This document shows positions 25,906 through 38,249 of a stretch of DNA of 64,000 nt, one piece after another. Location of the stretch: assembly GCF_905475465.1 (NCBI RefSeq), contig NC_062247.1, positions 8,742,001-8,806,000 of the forward strand, in the 5' to 3' direction. Numbering within the stretch: the first letter of the stretch is position 1; each line of letters starts with the position of its first letter. Source of the stretch: Pieris napi (Eukaryota > Arthropoda > Insecta > Lepidoptera > Pieridae). The position numbers and the translations under genes are program-made. The notes below the pieces were generated by a model, which was not told the DNA's origin, ran no database searches, and saw only the letters and a list, made by a program, of their open reading frames with translations.

Positions 25906-27466
25906 CACGTCACAAGGCAATGATATTTAGATTTTTATAGTGTATAGGGCGACACGGTGCTTACGATATTTATGTATTTTTTTTTAATATTGTTATGTTA
26001 GATGTTCTAAGTTGTCATTGTCAAATTATAAGGCCTGATAAAAAATTTGCGACGTCCATTTTCAGGCCCCGTTCGAGCTTAACACTGTAATCCCCCGTCA
26101 GTCGTTTATCAATATAAAGGCTTTTAATTCCATTATGTCTCTTTAAAGCCTTCAAATTGACAAAGTTATGAAACGAGAACATATTGCCTGTATAACAATT
26201 AACTGATGTAGATATTTTTTAATGTCCATCGAAAAATTTGAATAAAAAGACTTATATGATATAAATTTAAAAGAAACAAAAACACATCTGCGATTTTTTT
26301 AGGCAATCAAAAAAATAGAAAGCTTTGATAAAAAAAAACGAACCTTATTCAAAAATAAAAATCTAATATTATTAAAGACAAAGCAAAACTAAACAATTAT
26401 CAAGAAAGAGGAAAAAAACAGATGTAACAATTAAAATTAGACTTAGATGGAAATGGATACGGTGACAACATTAGCATGCTGCGTTCGTGTACCTCGTAAG
26501 CCTAGTTGAAAAAAAATCTCAAAAAACTTTATCTTTTTTTTATAATCCTACTCGTTTTAATAGACAAGTCCTTAAATATTTAATGAATGCCCCGCCTCAA
26601 TAAACTACGAAACTAGTATTAGCATGGTTTTCACCAATAAATTGTGTGAATCCTGAGGAAAGTTTTAATGTAAAATTCATGGTTTTAGATGAATTAAGTG
26701 AAATATAAAAATTATTGTCACTAAAATACTCGAATTCCAGGTGGTCTGAAGCTTAATAGACGATATTTTTATCATTTTTGTCTAAATCAGTTTTCCATTT
26801 ACACTTTATCTGATACAAGATATACTGTTATCTGATTTGAAATTTATTGGACACCAATTAATTGATTTGGGCTCCGATTTAATAGCTTATACCGTGACTA
26901 ATTATATAAACCTAAAACTAACCATATACATTTAACTATTAGGAATAAATATTTTGTATTGTTTTAAAATTTGTCTACTACCACGATTATTAGCTTCGGA
27001 GTATAAAGCAAGCGATGCTATGATAGGTGGTGAGTTGGAATACTGCTGGTATTACTCTAGTACTCTTTAGTTCTCTCTTTAGACTCTCTAGTGTTCGCAA
27101 TGCAATCGCTTTTGCTATTGAGAGTTGTAGAGTACCAGCGTGAAACCGTTTAACTCAAAGGCCAATTGTGTACATAGCTAATTATAATAATCAAGTGGCG
27201 CTACAACCCTAAATTTTTAATAGTCTCACTACCAACCTAACTAATAGTTATAATAGATCTATTAAAAATAGTTATAAGTGAATTAGAGAGGTCATTTTAA
27301 TAATAACATGTAATATTTTAAATATGAAAATGAGGTGACAAATTTTTATTATATTTGGTGGTGATAATAACAGCTTTATTCACTAATTTTTTATTCACTA
27401 TTTTGTTAATAACAATTGCAATTTTTAACCTGCACCAAAATCCTTCAAAAACATTTTTCTAAAGGT

Positions 27467-27550
27467 GATTCCGAATCGAATGAGCCATCGCTCATATTTT
27501 TAGGACCTTTATCTCTATTTTTCACGTTTTTGAACTTGTTGACTGGACTA
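27467..27550. mobile_element. End fragment of the TAGTC foldback family
   Basis: CCGAATCGAATGAGCCATCG, TTTATCTCTATTTTTCACG and GAACTTGTTGACTGGACTA match the right end of the giant palindrome with scattered changes. I did not find the opposite end. Confidence 0.6.
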
Positions 27551-28335
27551 TTAGCCATATAAATTTTATCCGTTATTTGTCCTGTTAATCGAATTGAAGG
27601 ATTATAAAATGTCTTTCACTGAGTGATGCTTTCTTCCTTTCTTAACTGAATGGAGATTGTTCCGATGGTTTTGCAAATTACACCGTTCTTTATATTACAG
27701 TTTTTCTACCGACTATTTGCGATTATTAATTTTAAGTATGCAAAAAATATGTTAATATCCTAAAGAGATTACGGGTTCTCCAAAAAATTGGCTTGTAGCT
27801 TAAATTATACTGTCATGAGGAAAATTTATTGTAAATTTCATATATTTTAGGATCGTATAAGGTGTCAACTAAGCCTAAGCAAGCAAATTATGGCGTAATT
27901 AATATTTGATTTTATGAGACGTCTCATTAAATACAGAACTGACATATGTCATGTATGGTAAAGAAATTTATTAAGAATTCAATAACAATACACAGTACAT
28001 GGTTTAGGGCGGCAAACGGCATATCAAGATAAAAACGATTTAAAAAATAATCGCGCTTGTATAACTTGCGTATTATTTCTGTAACTTTAATTGATCTGTT
28101 CGGAATTTTCTGGAATGTAGCAAACAATTCTATGGTCTCTTAGTAACTTTATAATCATTTAAGCAATACCCGTACCGCAGAATGGCACGGCTAGAACCAC
28201 TGTATCCAATTCAGTTGTTTAAGTGCCTTAGTTCATCCATTCGATCAATGTGTTGCACCGGAACTTTTAAAAGTATGTTTTATTACGTCGTGCCTGCCAT
28301 ATCGCATGATGATAATATATTTTCCATGTCATTTA

Positions 28336-28539
28336 CAGCCCTGCGATTCTGTAACTCACTTTTCGAACTCACACAGCGGTTTTCGCATCGGCGGTCGCTC
28401 TCAAATCAGTCGTGAAGCAGTAATTTTATGATTTGCCATTCTGAAAAGGTGGGAGCTTGTATTTTATTGTTTATCAGAATGCCAAATCATAAAATTACTG
28501 CTGTGAGTTCAAAAAGGGAGTTACAGAATCGCAGGGCTG
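28336..28539. mobile_element. MITE, CAGCCCTGCG family (204 bp)
   Basis: Inverted ends CAGCCCTGCGATTCTGTAAC, with an inner inverted pair CAGTAATTTTATGATTTG at 28418 and 28485, so nearly the whole element folds. No clear target duplication is visible. Related copies at 31669 and 32290. Confidence 0.75.
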
Positions 28540-28630
28540 ATATCAAAATTATAAAAAAAATATGTTAATGATTCTGATAACGTTAGTTTTAATATTTTAT
28601 ATATTCGTTAGAGCGATATGAGATAATGAG

Positions 28631-28925
28631 AGCAGTGTTGGCCTAGTGGCATCAGCGTGCGACTCTCATCCCTAAAGTTCGATCCCCGGCTGTGCACCAA
28701 TGGATTTTCTTTCTATGTGCGCATTTGACATTCGCTCGAACGGTGAAAGAAAACATCGTGAGGAAACCGGCTTGCCTTAGACCCAAAACATCGACGGCCG
28801 TCAGGCACAGAAGGCTGATCACCTACTTGCCTATAAGATTACCAAATGATCATAAAACCGATACAGAAATCTGAGGCCCGGACCTAAAACGGTTGTAGCG
28901 CCATTGATTTATTCTTATTTATTTA
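28631..28925 (+). repeat. tRNA-derived SINE, family A, near full length
   Basis: From AGCAGTGTTGGCCTAGTGGC to GTAGCGCCATTGATTTATTC. The A and B boxes are intact except for a short gap before the B box. One of the best-preserved copies. Confidence 0.9.
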
Positions 28926-29732
28926 TTCGTAAGAAAGAATTGAATGTGACGAAATATACTGCGTATAGTGAGTTGCTGACATAAGTAGACATCTAATAGA
29001 TTGTTTCACAACTTACAAAGTTATTTGCAAGGACATGTATCTGGTTATACGAGTCGCGAATACAGCATGATAATATGTCATTACTATCCCAGCTAATAAT
29101 ATAAAATGCAATACTGAATTTCATTGCAAAAGTTTAAAAAGGTCAATTTTAACGCTTATTCAATTATTAAAGAATGTGACAACTATTTTTCATTTTGAAA
29201 TTGATTGTTATATTCATTTTTAATACATTTAGATCTCAAGTTATACAGTTAGATTATTAATAGATAAATACTTATGAAGAAGGGAAAAGACTTTTCTAGC
29301 TTTCTTTTGGATGAAGAACTTTCTATCTAAACTAAAACAGCCTCAATAAAAACCAATCAAATTTGATTCTGGGCAGACGAAGTTACGTCAGCAAAGTTTT
29401 TATATGATTTGTTTATCTTTCAAATTATTTGTTGCGAATGCAATAAGGAAATATTTCGTCAGCATTTGTTAATTTTTTATCAATACAAATATTTATACAC
29501 GCGATAAATGTACTGAAACGGAATTTCCTGAAAACTATTTTATTGTTTGGTGATAATTGACTATCATAGTAAGATAGTTATGTTAATAGTTAAGATAAGA
29601 TTTGTCTATTGTTTATCTCTTAGTGTCTGGGGTTATCTTAGGGTGGGTTACAATAGTCCTTTATATTCAACGAAATTAAATTTATTCAAACATGAAACAA
29701 TTAATCGCACAACAGAGAAATTTATATAAAAA

Positions 29733-30039
29733 CTAGCTGACCGGGCAAACGTTGTTTTGCCATGTATATAATTTATAATAAAAAAATAGGGGAGGGGTGA
29801 AAGTTAGAGGTTGTATGTATTTTTTAATGCTGTATCATAAAAAACAATTAAAAAAAATATCTAAAAATTAAAAAAAAATTTAGGTGTTGACTACCCTTAA
29901 CATTTAGGGGGATGAAAAATACATGTTGTCCGATTCTCAGACATACCCAATATGCACACAAAATTTCATGAGAATCGGTCAAGCCGTTTCGGAGGAGTTT
30001 AACTACAAACACCGCTACACGAGAATTTTATATATAAGA
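29733..30039 (-). mobile_element. Non-autonomous Helitron-like repeat
   Basis: CTAGCTGACCGGGCAAACG at the left, GAGAATCGGTCAAGCCGTTT inside, TATATAAGA|T at the right; on the minus strand this is A|TCTTATATA to CAGCTAG|T. Same family as 17709-18049. Confidence 0.65.
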
Positions 30040-30565
30040 TTGAGTGCTTAACGCAAAAAAGGAAATCTTTGCGTCGTGCTAAAGAGAACAAAACTTTAGT
30101 CATAAATTACATAAAATAATTAAATAATACATCCTGTTACATTTACATATATATAATATATATATATTTATTTACAAATGAACGAAACGAGTGCTCAGAA
30201 CCTTACATGTTTCATTAATTGTATCTTCAAGTCGTTAAATCCAAAATATTCACCGCAAATGTATCAATAATAAAAAGATAGTAAATGTGATTTATTTTCT
30301 TGAATTTATGTGTTGATTTTGGAATAACCACCTATTTTGAATGCTTTTAACGACCTCGTCTACTGTACCCTTGTCGATAAAAGATTCCATTAGCTTGTGT
30401 CACGAAAACTAAAAAGTATTCGTGAATATATATAGTATTTATACGAATCTTACAATGACTTAAACCATATTAGTTTTATTTATATATTAATATACAAATA
30501 TAGACACATAAAACAAGTAATAAAATAATATACATTGAAAAAAATAACTAAACTTAACATAAACT

Positions 30566-30612
30566 AAAATATATCATTAAAAGGAGTCCCTTTAGGCATG
30601 GTTCCGAAGATA
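30566..30612 (-). repeat. LINE-like 3' end fragment
   Basis: AAAGGAGTCCCTTTAGGC and GGTTCCGAAGATA match the 3' end of the copy at 34218-34425. Only the last few codons remain. Confidence 0.5.
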
Positions 30613-30839
30613 GCTAATCTTAGAATTATATGCATGCGAATTAATGATATTTAATAACACTTCATCAGAAATCTAACAGTACATTGAATTACAGATTAAG
30701 TTATTTATGTATTTACGTAAAATTAAAAATATACTTTAATAGTTTTTGATGGTATATCTATTAAGTAAAAACAAAAAAAAAACGGAAAATAATAAGCGGC
30801 TCCAATATATGAGTCTTTCCTCCAACTTCGAGACTCTTA

Positions 30840-30935
30840 AGCCGTGTGGTGCAAGTGAGTTTTAAGTTGGCGCCTGGTAGATAGTACCGGTGATCCCAGA
30901 GCTGGTGCTTTTCTCGCGCTACGAATTAGTATAAA
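30840..30935 (+). pseudogene. LINE-like C-terminal fragment
   Basis: DSTGDPRAGAFLALRIS can be read, preceded by an ETLKPCG block. A short decayed relative of the copy at 35340. Confidence 0.5.
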
Positions 30936-31668
30936 AGTTTTTTTTTATAATTCTTTAATTATTTTTATTATTACTATGTAGGTTAAGAAAATTTTAAATA
31001 CTGTATATTTGATTGCTTTGATTACTAATAAAACTGTTTTATCTATAAGTGTATAAACTGTATATTTTAGTTTTGATACTGAAGTAAAAAATGAGCTATG
31101 TTGAAGTTATATATTAAATATATTTTTTGGAAGTTCACTACCATGAAAAATATTAATTAAATAAAAATATTTTTTTTATAACAATCCTTTGTTCATGGGG
31201 ACACGAGCCTTAATTGCTATAAATAAATATCTTCAGAAATGTACTCATTTATAGCTAAAAGAATAATAGGACATTTTCATATGTTTTCCATATTAAGAAA
31301 CAGAATTACTTAATCAAATGACCTTGCAATGTGGTAATTTATCACACATCCGTATTTACGTGAATGAATTGTGACAATTCTTGGAAATATTTCAATCAAA
31401 AACAGTCTTTAGCTTATTTCAGCAAATACCGAATACTACATACATCTATTGAGGGTTAACTAATTAGTGTTATAATAGAATCATTACTTTCCAAGTACCT
31501 TAAAGACACAGTCGACTTCAATAGGTCAAATAACTTAGAGCCAATTAAACAGTCACCACTATTTATGATTTGCTATTTATAATCATAACGCGATTAAAGT
31601 GAATCACATCATCAGCTAGTAGACGGCATAAAAATTAACTTTATATAATAAAAATAAATAACTTTGTA

Positions 31669-31831
31669 CAGCCCTGCGATTCTGAAACTCACTTTTCGAA
31701 CTCACACAGCGGTTTTCGCATCGGCGGTCGCTCTCAAATCAGTCGTGAAGCAGTAATTTTATGATTTGGCATTCTGAAAATGTGGGAGCTTGTAGTTCAT
31801 TGTTTATCAGAGTTATAGAATCGCAGGGCAG
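31669..31831. mobile_element. MITE, CAGCCCTGCG family, internally deleted
   Basis: The left half is almost identical to 28336-28480; then it jumps to AGAATCGCAGGGCAG, having lost about 40 bp of the right half. Confidence 0.75.
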
Positions 31832-32289
31832 GTCGATTCGCCCACGGCAGCTAATTTATTTCTTTATACTTCGTTACATTTATAGAAAAACAAATAACAT
31901 AATACATAAAAATTATAAGGGATGCAACGGGCGGTCTTATCACTAACAAGCGAATTCCAGGCAACCCTAGTAAGTAAAGAAACTAAATGGGTAAAGTGCA
32001 AGAAGTGCATCAACCAAATTTTATAAAACAAACTACCTATAGAACCGTAATATAAAATAATATCTACAAAAAAAATATCTAAAAACTAAAAAGTTAACGG
32101 ATCTCACGGATTCATGAATTTCGATACAATACAAAAGAATAAGAAATACAAGAATTACAAAAGTCACGATATACAAAAAGGTTCGAATATTTACGAAAGA
32201 ATTGTTAATAAGTAATACCTAATTCGGCTGTGCTGTGTGATGGTGTGAAAGTGAGGTTATGTACGACTGAGCGTTTCTTAAGGCAATTT

Positions 32290-32379
32290 TTACAGCCCAC
32301 AACTACTATTTGAAACCAGCCTTGCCGCTGTGATAACCGCTGTGTGAGTTCAAAAAGTGAGTTACAGAATCGCAAGGCA
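32290..32379. mobile_element. MITE, CAGCCCTGCG family, partial
   Basis: The right end TGTGTGAGTTCAAAAAGTGA, TTACAGAATCGCAAGGCAG is clear; the left side is strongly diverged and begins around CAGCCCACAAC. Confidence 0.55.
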
Positions 32380-32565
32380 GCTGCCCACTGAAGTTTTTCC
32401 GAACCAATTCGACTTAGGGTCCTTCAAGAAAAGAAATGAAATGGTACGCCTTTTCATAAAAGGCCGGCAACGCACTTGCGATCATTCTGGCAATGTGAGT
32501 GTCCATGGGCGGTGGTATCACTTTGGCTCGGCGGCTCGTTTGCTACATAAAAAAAATACCCGGGC
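32380..32565 (+). pseudogene. LINE 3' fragment, same family as 33135-33590
   Basis: An open frame reads LPTEVFPNQFDLGSFKKRN, then FIKGRQRTCDHSGNVSVHGR, the conserved C-terminus of this LINE family, and ends in a poly(A)-like run. It directly follows a MITE end at 32377, and the junction suggests nested insertion. Confidence 0.7.
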
Positions 32566-33134
32566 TGCGTGATACAAAACTCAATATTTATTTTTCAGCT
32601 CCACTCGAAATTTGGAGTCGTCAAAGACGCTTACTAGAGTAGCGAGTCAAAAATGCTTGTAATTTCAAATATGTATCACATACAGATAAAACTCATAATC
32701 CTCTTAAGCAATTAAACTTTTATTGCATGAAAATAAAAATTAAAAATATTTGACGCGTGAATCGTTTTTGAATAATATATTCGCTGCCGTGAAGCTCGGA
32801 CGGAAATGAAATTTATTGCTTCTGCACGGCTGTTCCCGTCGTGTCGCAGGTACAAAAGTGACTTCTAAATCTAGATTCAGATTTTCACATATGCTGAACA
32901 TTGATTTCCAAAGAAATATAACATTCTATTATACGCAGTAATACGTAGCTTACTGGAGATTCGCGATTCTATAATAATCCTGCTTTCGAACTCTAACGTA
33001 TTACGTAATTTGAAAAACGTGCGCATCTTAATAATACTCGTATTTACGCGATTTGTAAATAATATTACGATATTATCAATTTTGGTTGACAACAAAAAAA
33101 TATCTTAAAACAATAGTCGCTCCTACCTAGTCCG

Positions 33135-33590
33135 CGATATGGATTATCTTTTATTCGACTCATCTGATGTTCAGTGATACCGCAGCTTTTAGACAGTCTT
33201 ATAACCAGAAGGCTCTCGAGTGCGTTGCCGGCCTTTTATGAAATCTTTTATGAAAATGAGTGGGTTGGGTAATACTTCAGTGGGCAGCTGGTGCGCGCAA
33301 AAACTGCCTTAAAAAAGCTTAGTTGTGGAACAACGGACGTCGAGGTGATACGGGTGGAGTTTTGTTTTCTGCGTCGATGTACGATGATGAAACTCAGCTG
33401 CTGGTTCCGAACCACTCTTCTGAACATTCTCCGTTGTAAATGATGAAGAAAGATCGTACATCTCTACGCACCTTCAAGGGATCAAGCCGCTCTTCGTTGA
33501 ATACGGTCACGTCGAAGGACCTGGTACTGGGGAGCTCCCGCCCAGAGGTGAAAACAACGTGGGGCCGGAATGAGGTACCGTCTTGCCTTG
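33135..33590 (-). pseudogene. LINE (jockey/CR1-like) C-terminal fragment
   Basis: The minus strand holds a decayed LINE reverse transcriptase end: recognisable pieces include an NGECSEEWFGTSS-like block and, nearer the 3' end, the sequence around GGCCGGCAACGCACTCGAG. Several stops and frame changes are present. The same family ends at 32565 and 24425 in the other orientation. Confidence 0.65.
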
Positions 33591-34217
33591 CTAAACAGAC
33601 CAGGCTTCTTGGAGTCTAATTTAGCCTTGTAGGCCTATAACAGTAGGATCTTAATGCATATTGTTAATTAAGATTCTATTATAAGGAAAATGAAACTATT
33701 CAAATTAAAAATATCTGCACTTATAGCAAGATATCAACAAATTAAATAGTTAATGGAAAAATCAAGATATATTTATTATGGAAAAATTGTGTAGTGCTCC
33801 CGTGGCATATTAAGGGGAGGAGAAGGAATAAGTAGTGCGAATAGATTTTGTGTAGTGAAATAAATGTGTTCGAGCTGTCAAAACTGACGTTATTGTATTC
33901 TTCTCGTATCGTATACTTGACAGGACTATAGTAAATTTCATGCAAATGGTAGTGTTAATGAAACTACCACATAGGAACAAAATTTGTTGATTAGCGACCA
34001 ACCAAAAACCAGAACTCATTGTTCTGGTTTTTAATGTCCATATCATGATAACATAGACTAAAAAAAGACCATAAGTTTGACAACAATTATAAATAACTTA
34101 TAATTTTGATATTATGTTAATGTTCATATTAAAGAAATAATAATTTATAATTTAACCTAGCTTATAAATACAAAAAAAGAACAATAAAAACAATAACTAA
34201 ACTTAAAATATAATAAC

Positions 34218-34425
34218 TAAAATATATTATTAAAAGGAGTCCCTTTAGGCAAGGTTCCGAAGTTACTGGCAGCGTTCCCCCTTTGAATCGCTAGACTAAT
34301 TCTTTGTCCGAGGTAGCTGCCAGCTCTTCGGTCTCCTCAGATTTCGACTAACCTTTTTGATATTTCCTTAAAAGCCTTATAGCGCTAGGACCCCACGGAC
34401 CAAGGGTCTCATAACATAGACTACA
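34218..34425 (-). pseudogene. LINE-like C-terminal fragment (IQRGNAAS family)
   Basis: The minus strand encodes GQRISLAIQRGNAAS and FGTLPKGTPF, the conserved end of a widespread non-LTR retrotransposon protein, preceded by an ETLGPWGP block at about 34405. The frame is broken between the blocks. It has relatives at 30840, 35340 and 43205. Confidence 0.6.
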
Positions 34426-35339
34426 TCCTATATTAAATAATTTGAAAAGTCTAATCTTTCATTACTCTGTTGATCAATTACTTTTGAAATATTTTATTAC
34501 CATATAGATGACGTTTTGGACAGGACTTTTTAAAATATTTATTTCTTAAGGAGGTTACACGACATTTTATTTATCCTTAACGTTTCTTTTTGAAAGTTTT
34601 TATTTACAAAATTTCCATGTAAACGCAACGTGCTTAGAATCTGTATGAAGCTTTTAGGTCACATATGTAGTCTATAAAGTATATAAGCTGTATGACTGTA
34701 TTTAGATATACTACTGTAGTCTAACAGTGAAATGGCATCGAAATGTTGCTTAAAACACCAAATTTGAAATTTTAAGTATTAAACATACATACGCTTTTTT
34801 AGCAATTTTAAAGAATCAATCGTTATCATATCGTTATTAATTCAAGAGAATCTCCCTACAGATTATCGAATACCGATACTATAAAAAAGCTCTAAACAAA
34901 TAATATTAATCTTGAAATAAATGAAATTAAACCACAAAATGAAGAAACCCCTATTTTGTTCACAACCGTGTTTTCAATACGATTATTATCAATATATCAC
35001 GATTTCTAAAGGTCAAATTTAATAGATTAAATATTTTCTATTTTCCTCGTAAAAGGTATTATGTTTTTGGAATATATAATAAATGCATTCAAAGAGTTCT
35101 ATTTTTGTTTATTAATTTCGTTCCTTATTTAAACCAGAACCTAAAATGGTACCGTGTTGGTCTTTATGGTTTTTTTTTATATTTCTAGATTTTAGATTTA
35201 CAATTAAACCTCTCTCGTGAATTATATTGGTGAATGAAAACCCGTGTTTTTGAGTTTATTGTGATCAAACAGACCATGTTTTATAGAAATTTAAACTATT
35301 TATAATTATTTCCTCCAACTTGATTTTGTTCCCTTTGGA

Positions 35340-35510
35340 ATAGAGACTCTTGCGCCGTGGGGTTCAAGTTTGTTTGTTAATTAAATATTTAAGTTGGCAG
35401 CTGGTAGATAGTACCGGTGACTCCAGAGCTGGTGCTTTCATCGCTCAACGAATAAGTATCGCAATACAGCGAATGCTGCCAGCGTTAAAGGTACACTGCT
35501 ATTAATTTTT
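35340..35510 (+). pseudogene. LINE-like C-terminal fragment (IQRMLPAL variant)
   Basis: Encodes DSTGDSRAGAFIAQRISIAI followed by QRMLPALKVHC, with an upstream ETLAPWG block. Its end AGGTACACTGC is also found in reverse at 22677-22740, so the two share a 3' end. Confidence 0.55.
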
Positions 35511-35933
35511 GAGAATAATGTAAATACTGTATATTTGATTGATATGCTTAGGTTTTAAGAAACGATATATTTACCGATACCGATAATATTACCTACTACT
35601 AGATTTCGTAATACCTTTGTTCAAAAGGTAAATATTACTCAGCATCGGGGTAATGTTATAATTAATAGTTGGAAATTCCTTCTTACTCAATTCTCAGAGT
35701 ACAGAAGTTATTAATAGTTTAAAGTTATTATAGATTTTTCATTTGTTAACAGTTTACAGTTTACTTGGGAAACCCAATGTTTTCTTTAGGTTTCCCTAAT
35801 ACTTATTTATTTAAAATTAAACATCTTTAACTTATAAACACGAAATATTCACGAAACGTTGATTTATGTAAATAAGAAACTCACAATTAAATTCGTCAAA
35901 GTTATATTAAAAAACTATAAAATAAAAAAATCA

Positions 35934-36030
35934 GTGGCGCTACAACCTTTTTATGTCTGGGCCTCAGATTTCTGTATCTGTTTCATGATCATTTATTAAT
36001 CTAATATGTAAGTAGGTGATCAGCATCCAG
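35934..36030 (-). repeat. SINE family A 3' half, fused to SINE family B
   Basis: CAGTGGCGCTACAACC through GTAGGTGATCAGCATCCAG, then an abrupt switch to family B sequence (CCTAGTACCCATAACTCAAG). See the findings for the chimera. Confidence 0.8.
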
Positions 36031-36111
36031 CCTAGTACCCATAACTCAAGCTTCACCAGCTTAGCATGGGACTAGATCAATTGGTGTGAATTGTCCAATA
36101 AAAAAAAAATT
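36031..36111 (+). repeat. SINE family B, 3' end
   Basis: CCTAGTACCCATAACTCAAG to CAATTGGTGTGAATTGTCC and a poly(A) run; only the last 80 bp, joined directly to family A. Confidence 0.8.
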
Positions 36112-36574
36112 GTATAACTCAAGCGACCATTTTTTTAAAGATTTAAACCAAAAATAAGCAACTAACATTGAATAAATCAATTTGTATTTAACAAAATTAT
36201 ACTTAAGACTAGAATGCTTAATTGGTTAGATTAAAAGATTTTCTTAATTACGTTAATACAAAGGTTGTTGTACTTTAAAAGTGAACGGTTCTCGCTTAGA
36301 AAGGTCATGTAGGTCAGGGAATATAAATTATATTTTCATCGGATAGAAGTTACATTAGATGACATCATGTTTCTTGTAGAGAAAAATAAAGAAATATTTA
36401 AGTAAAAGGTATATTAACAGCCGATTTCAGAGTAAATTTTTAAGAACTAATTATTAAGTATTACTAGCGCGTAGCCCCAATTTACGAATCCTGACTAAAT
36501 TCAATCTTGAATATTCATAGGTAAATAATAGTATCTTTTAAAGAAATAGGTAAGAACTAAGCTACTAAACTGAC

Positions 36575-36853
36575 TATGGGAGCGTTCAAGTAGTACGTCA
36601 CGAAATTTTTGGAGATTATGAACCCCCCCCCATGTAACGCGCCGTAACGTTTTTCTGTACCCAAGTATAGTAAAATGTTTCATGACCACCTTGTGACTCT
36701 TTATACCTAAAAGTTACCATTATGTGTTGTAAAGTAGTGGAAAGTCGAAAATAATATTAAAATTAACGCGTAATTCAATCCCCGCCCCGCATTGCAACGT
36801 TTTACAAAAGGACCCCCCCCCCAAAATTCGTTACGTAATACTTGAACGCCCTA
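36575..36853. mobile_element. MITE with poly-C blocks (about 279 bp)
   Basis: The ends are GGGAGCGTTCAAGTAGTACG and CGTAATACTTGAACGCCC, imperfect inverted repeats. Inside each end is a run of eight or nine C residues in a similar context. A frame of 62 codons here is not a gene. Confidence 0.7.
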
Positions 36854-37257
36854 TTATGATTGTACAATAAACAAATAATTACCTAATTGCACGGTTGCTC
36901 GGTCCACCAACCAATATAAGCGAAATAATTAAATTTTAATTGCTTTGTAACAAATGAATGCATTGTAACAGTTGAAGAGATTCTGGCTATACTCTCGGGG
37001 CGTAACTCCGACGATTTAGGTAATCGCCACGCTTATAAAACTAAGAAGTGAGTGAGCAAAATGTACAGCCATGGCTTGTACACTAATATTATCAAATCTT
37101 AGTACTTTAGAACACTGTTAATATTCTACGGTTTCGATATTTGTAAATAGCTGAGGAACATGTATACTAACTTTTTTAGTATAGTAGTTTATTCTAAGAG
37201 TACATTGTCTTCACATATAATTATTTAACAAATGTAACAAAATATTGTAAACCTATT

Positions 37258-37413
37258 TTAAAGGAGTAAGTGTGGAGTTTCTTGCCCATTCTTCTCCACA
37301 CGAAACTACCTTTTGGAAGGGGCAACTAGAATTTTCTTTGTATTTTTTTTTACGTTCAAAAGTGCCATTTTAGATGGTCTAATTGAAATAAATGATTTGA
37401 CTTTGACTTTGAC
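37258..37413 (+). repeat. LINE 3' end with TTTGAC tail
   Basis: Contains TCTTGCCCATTCTTCTCC and ends TGACTTTGACTTTGAC, the same family as 25470-25700 in the opposite orientation. 3' UTR only. Confidence 0.65.
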
Positions 37414-38249
37414 ACCTGATTATCAATTATAATACCAATTATAAATATTGCACACATTTGAAGGGCATGAGTGATAACATAAGGCCCACTGAATGCTGTG
37501 GAAAGGCGAGGAGACCAATTACCATTTGATCACCGTCAAAGAGTAGCAAGTATTCTCCAACATCACATTTACACGGCTGGGTTACATTATCTGGTTGACG
37601 TTCTAATGGCTCTTCGTTTCGCTACGTCTTGTTAGCATAGCGAAGGAATCAAACACCTTGCGTTTGTTTTTCCAGAAAATGTTACCTTAATGTTAGTTTA
37701 GTAACATTCACGCATACATAAGGTCTTATTCGTTGTTCTTTAATTATATTTATCTTTAAACAAAAATATATGTGGGGACTAACATCAGAAAATGTATACC
37801 ATATTTTGTTTTAAATAAAGTTTGTAATAAACTTTATTGTGTTATTTGCACATGCTTCAAAATTTCAAACAATCTTAGTAAAGGCTTTATACGGTCTTAA
37901 ATTATATTATAGTTACAAAGCTACTTAGTGCCAGCTGGCGTGACTGACATAACTTTGATAAATACCCACGGTTAAAATAAACTAAGCAAAATTGTGTATA
38001 AAGAAAATTAAATACAATAAAACATAACATTGATTTAAACAATTATAATTTGAATGTTATAAAGCAATTATGATTAATTCCTTTATTAAGGAATGAATAA
38101 GAGAACAAAAAATAAAGTTTCACGAGTTCAGTGCATTTTAGAATATATAATATTTATATTTAATACTGGTCATAAAAGTTAATTATATTTCAAAATTTGA
38201 AGTGTAGTTAGGAGTCTAGACATATCTGTGGATGACATTGATTGAAAAA

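Larger units (their letters stand above)
23390..29732. other. No gene seen between listed repeats
   Basis: Frames at 25077, 27927 and 28182 are short and without domains; 28182-28415 runs into a MITE. The stretch 24740-24900 is GC-richer and may be an unrecognised repeat. Confidence 0.55.
30040..38246. other. Repeat-dense region without host genes
   Basis: Between the listed LINE, SINE and MITE pieces the sequence is AT-rich with only short frames (32877, 33742, 33810) that lack domains. A 12-bp hairpin (AAAAACCAGAAC) lies at 34003-34034. Confidence 0.55.
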
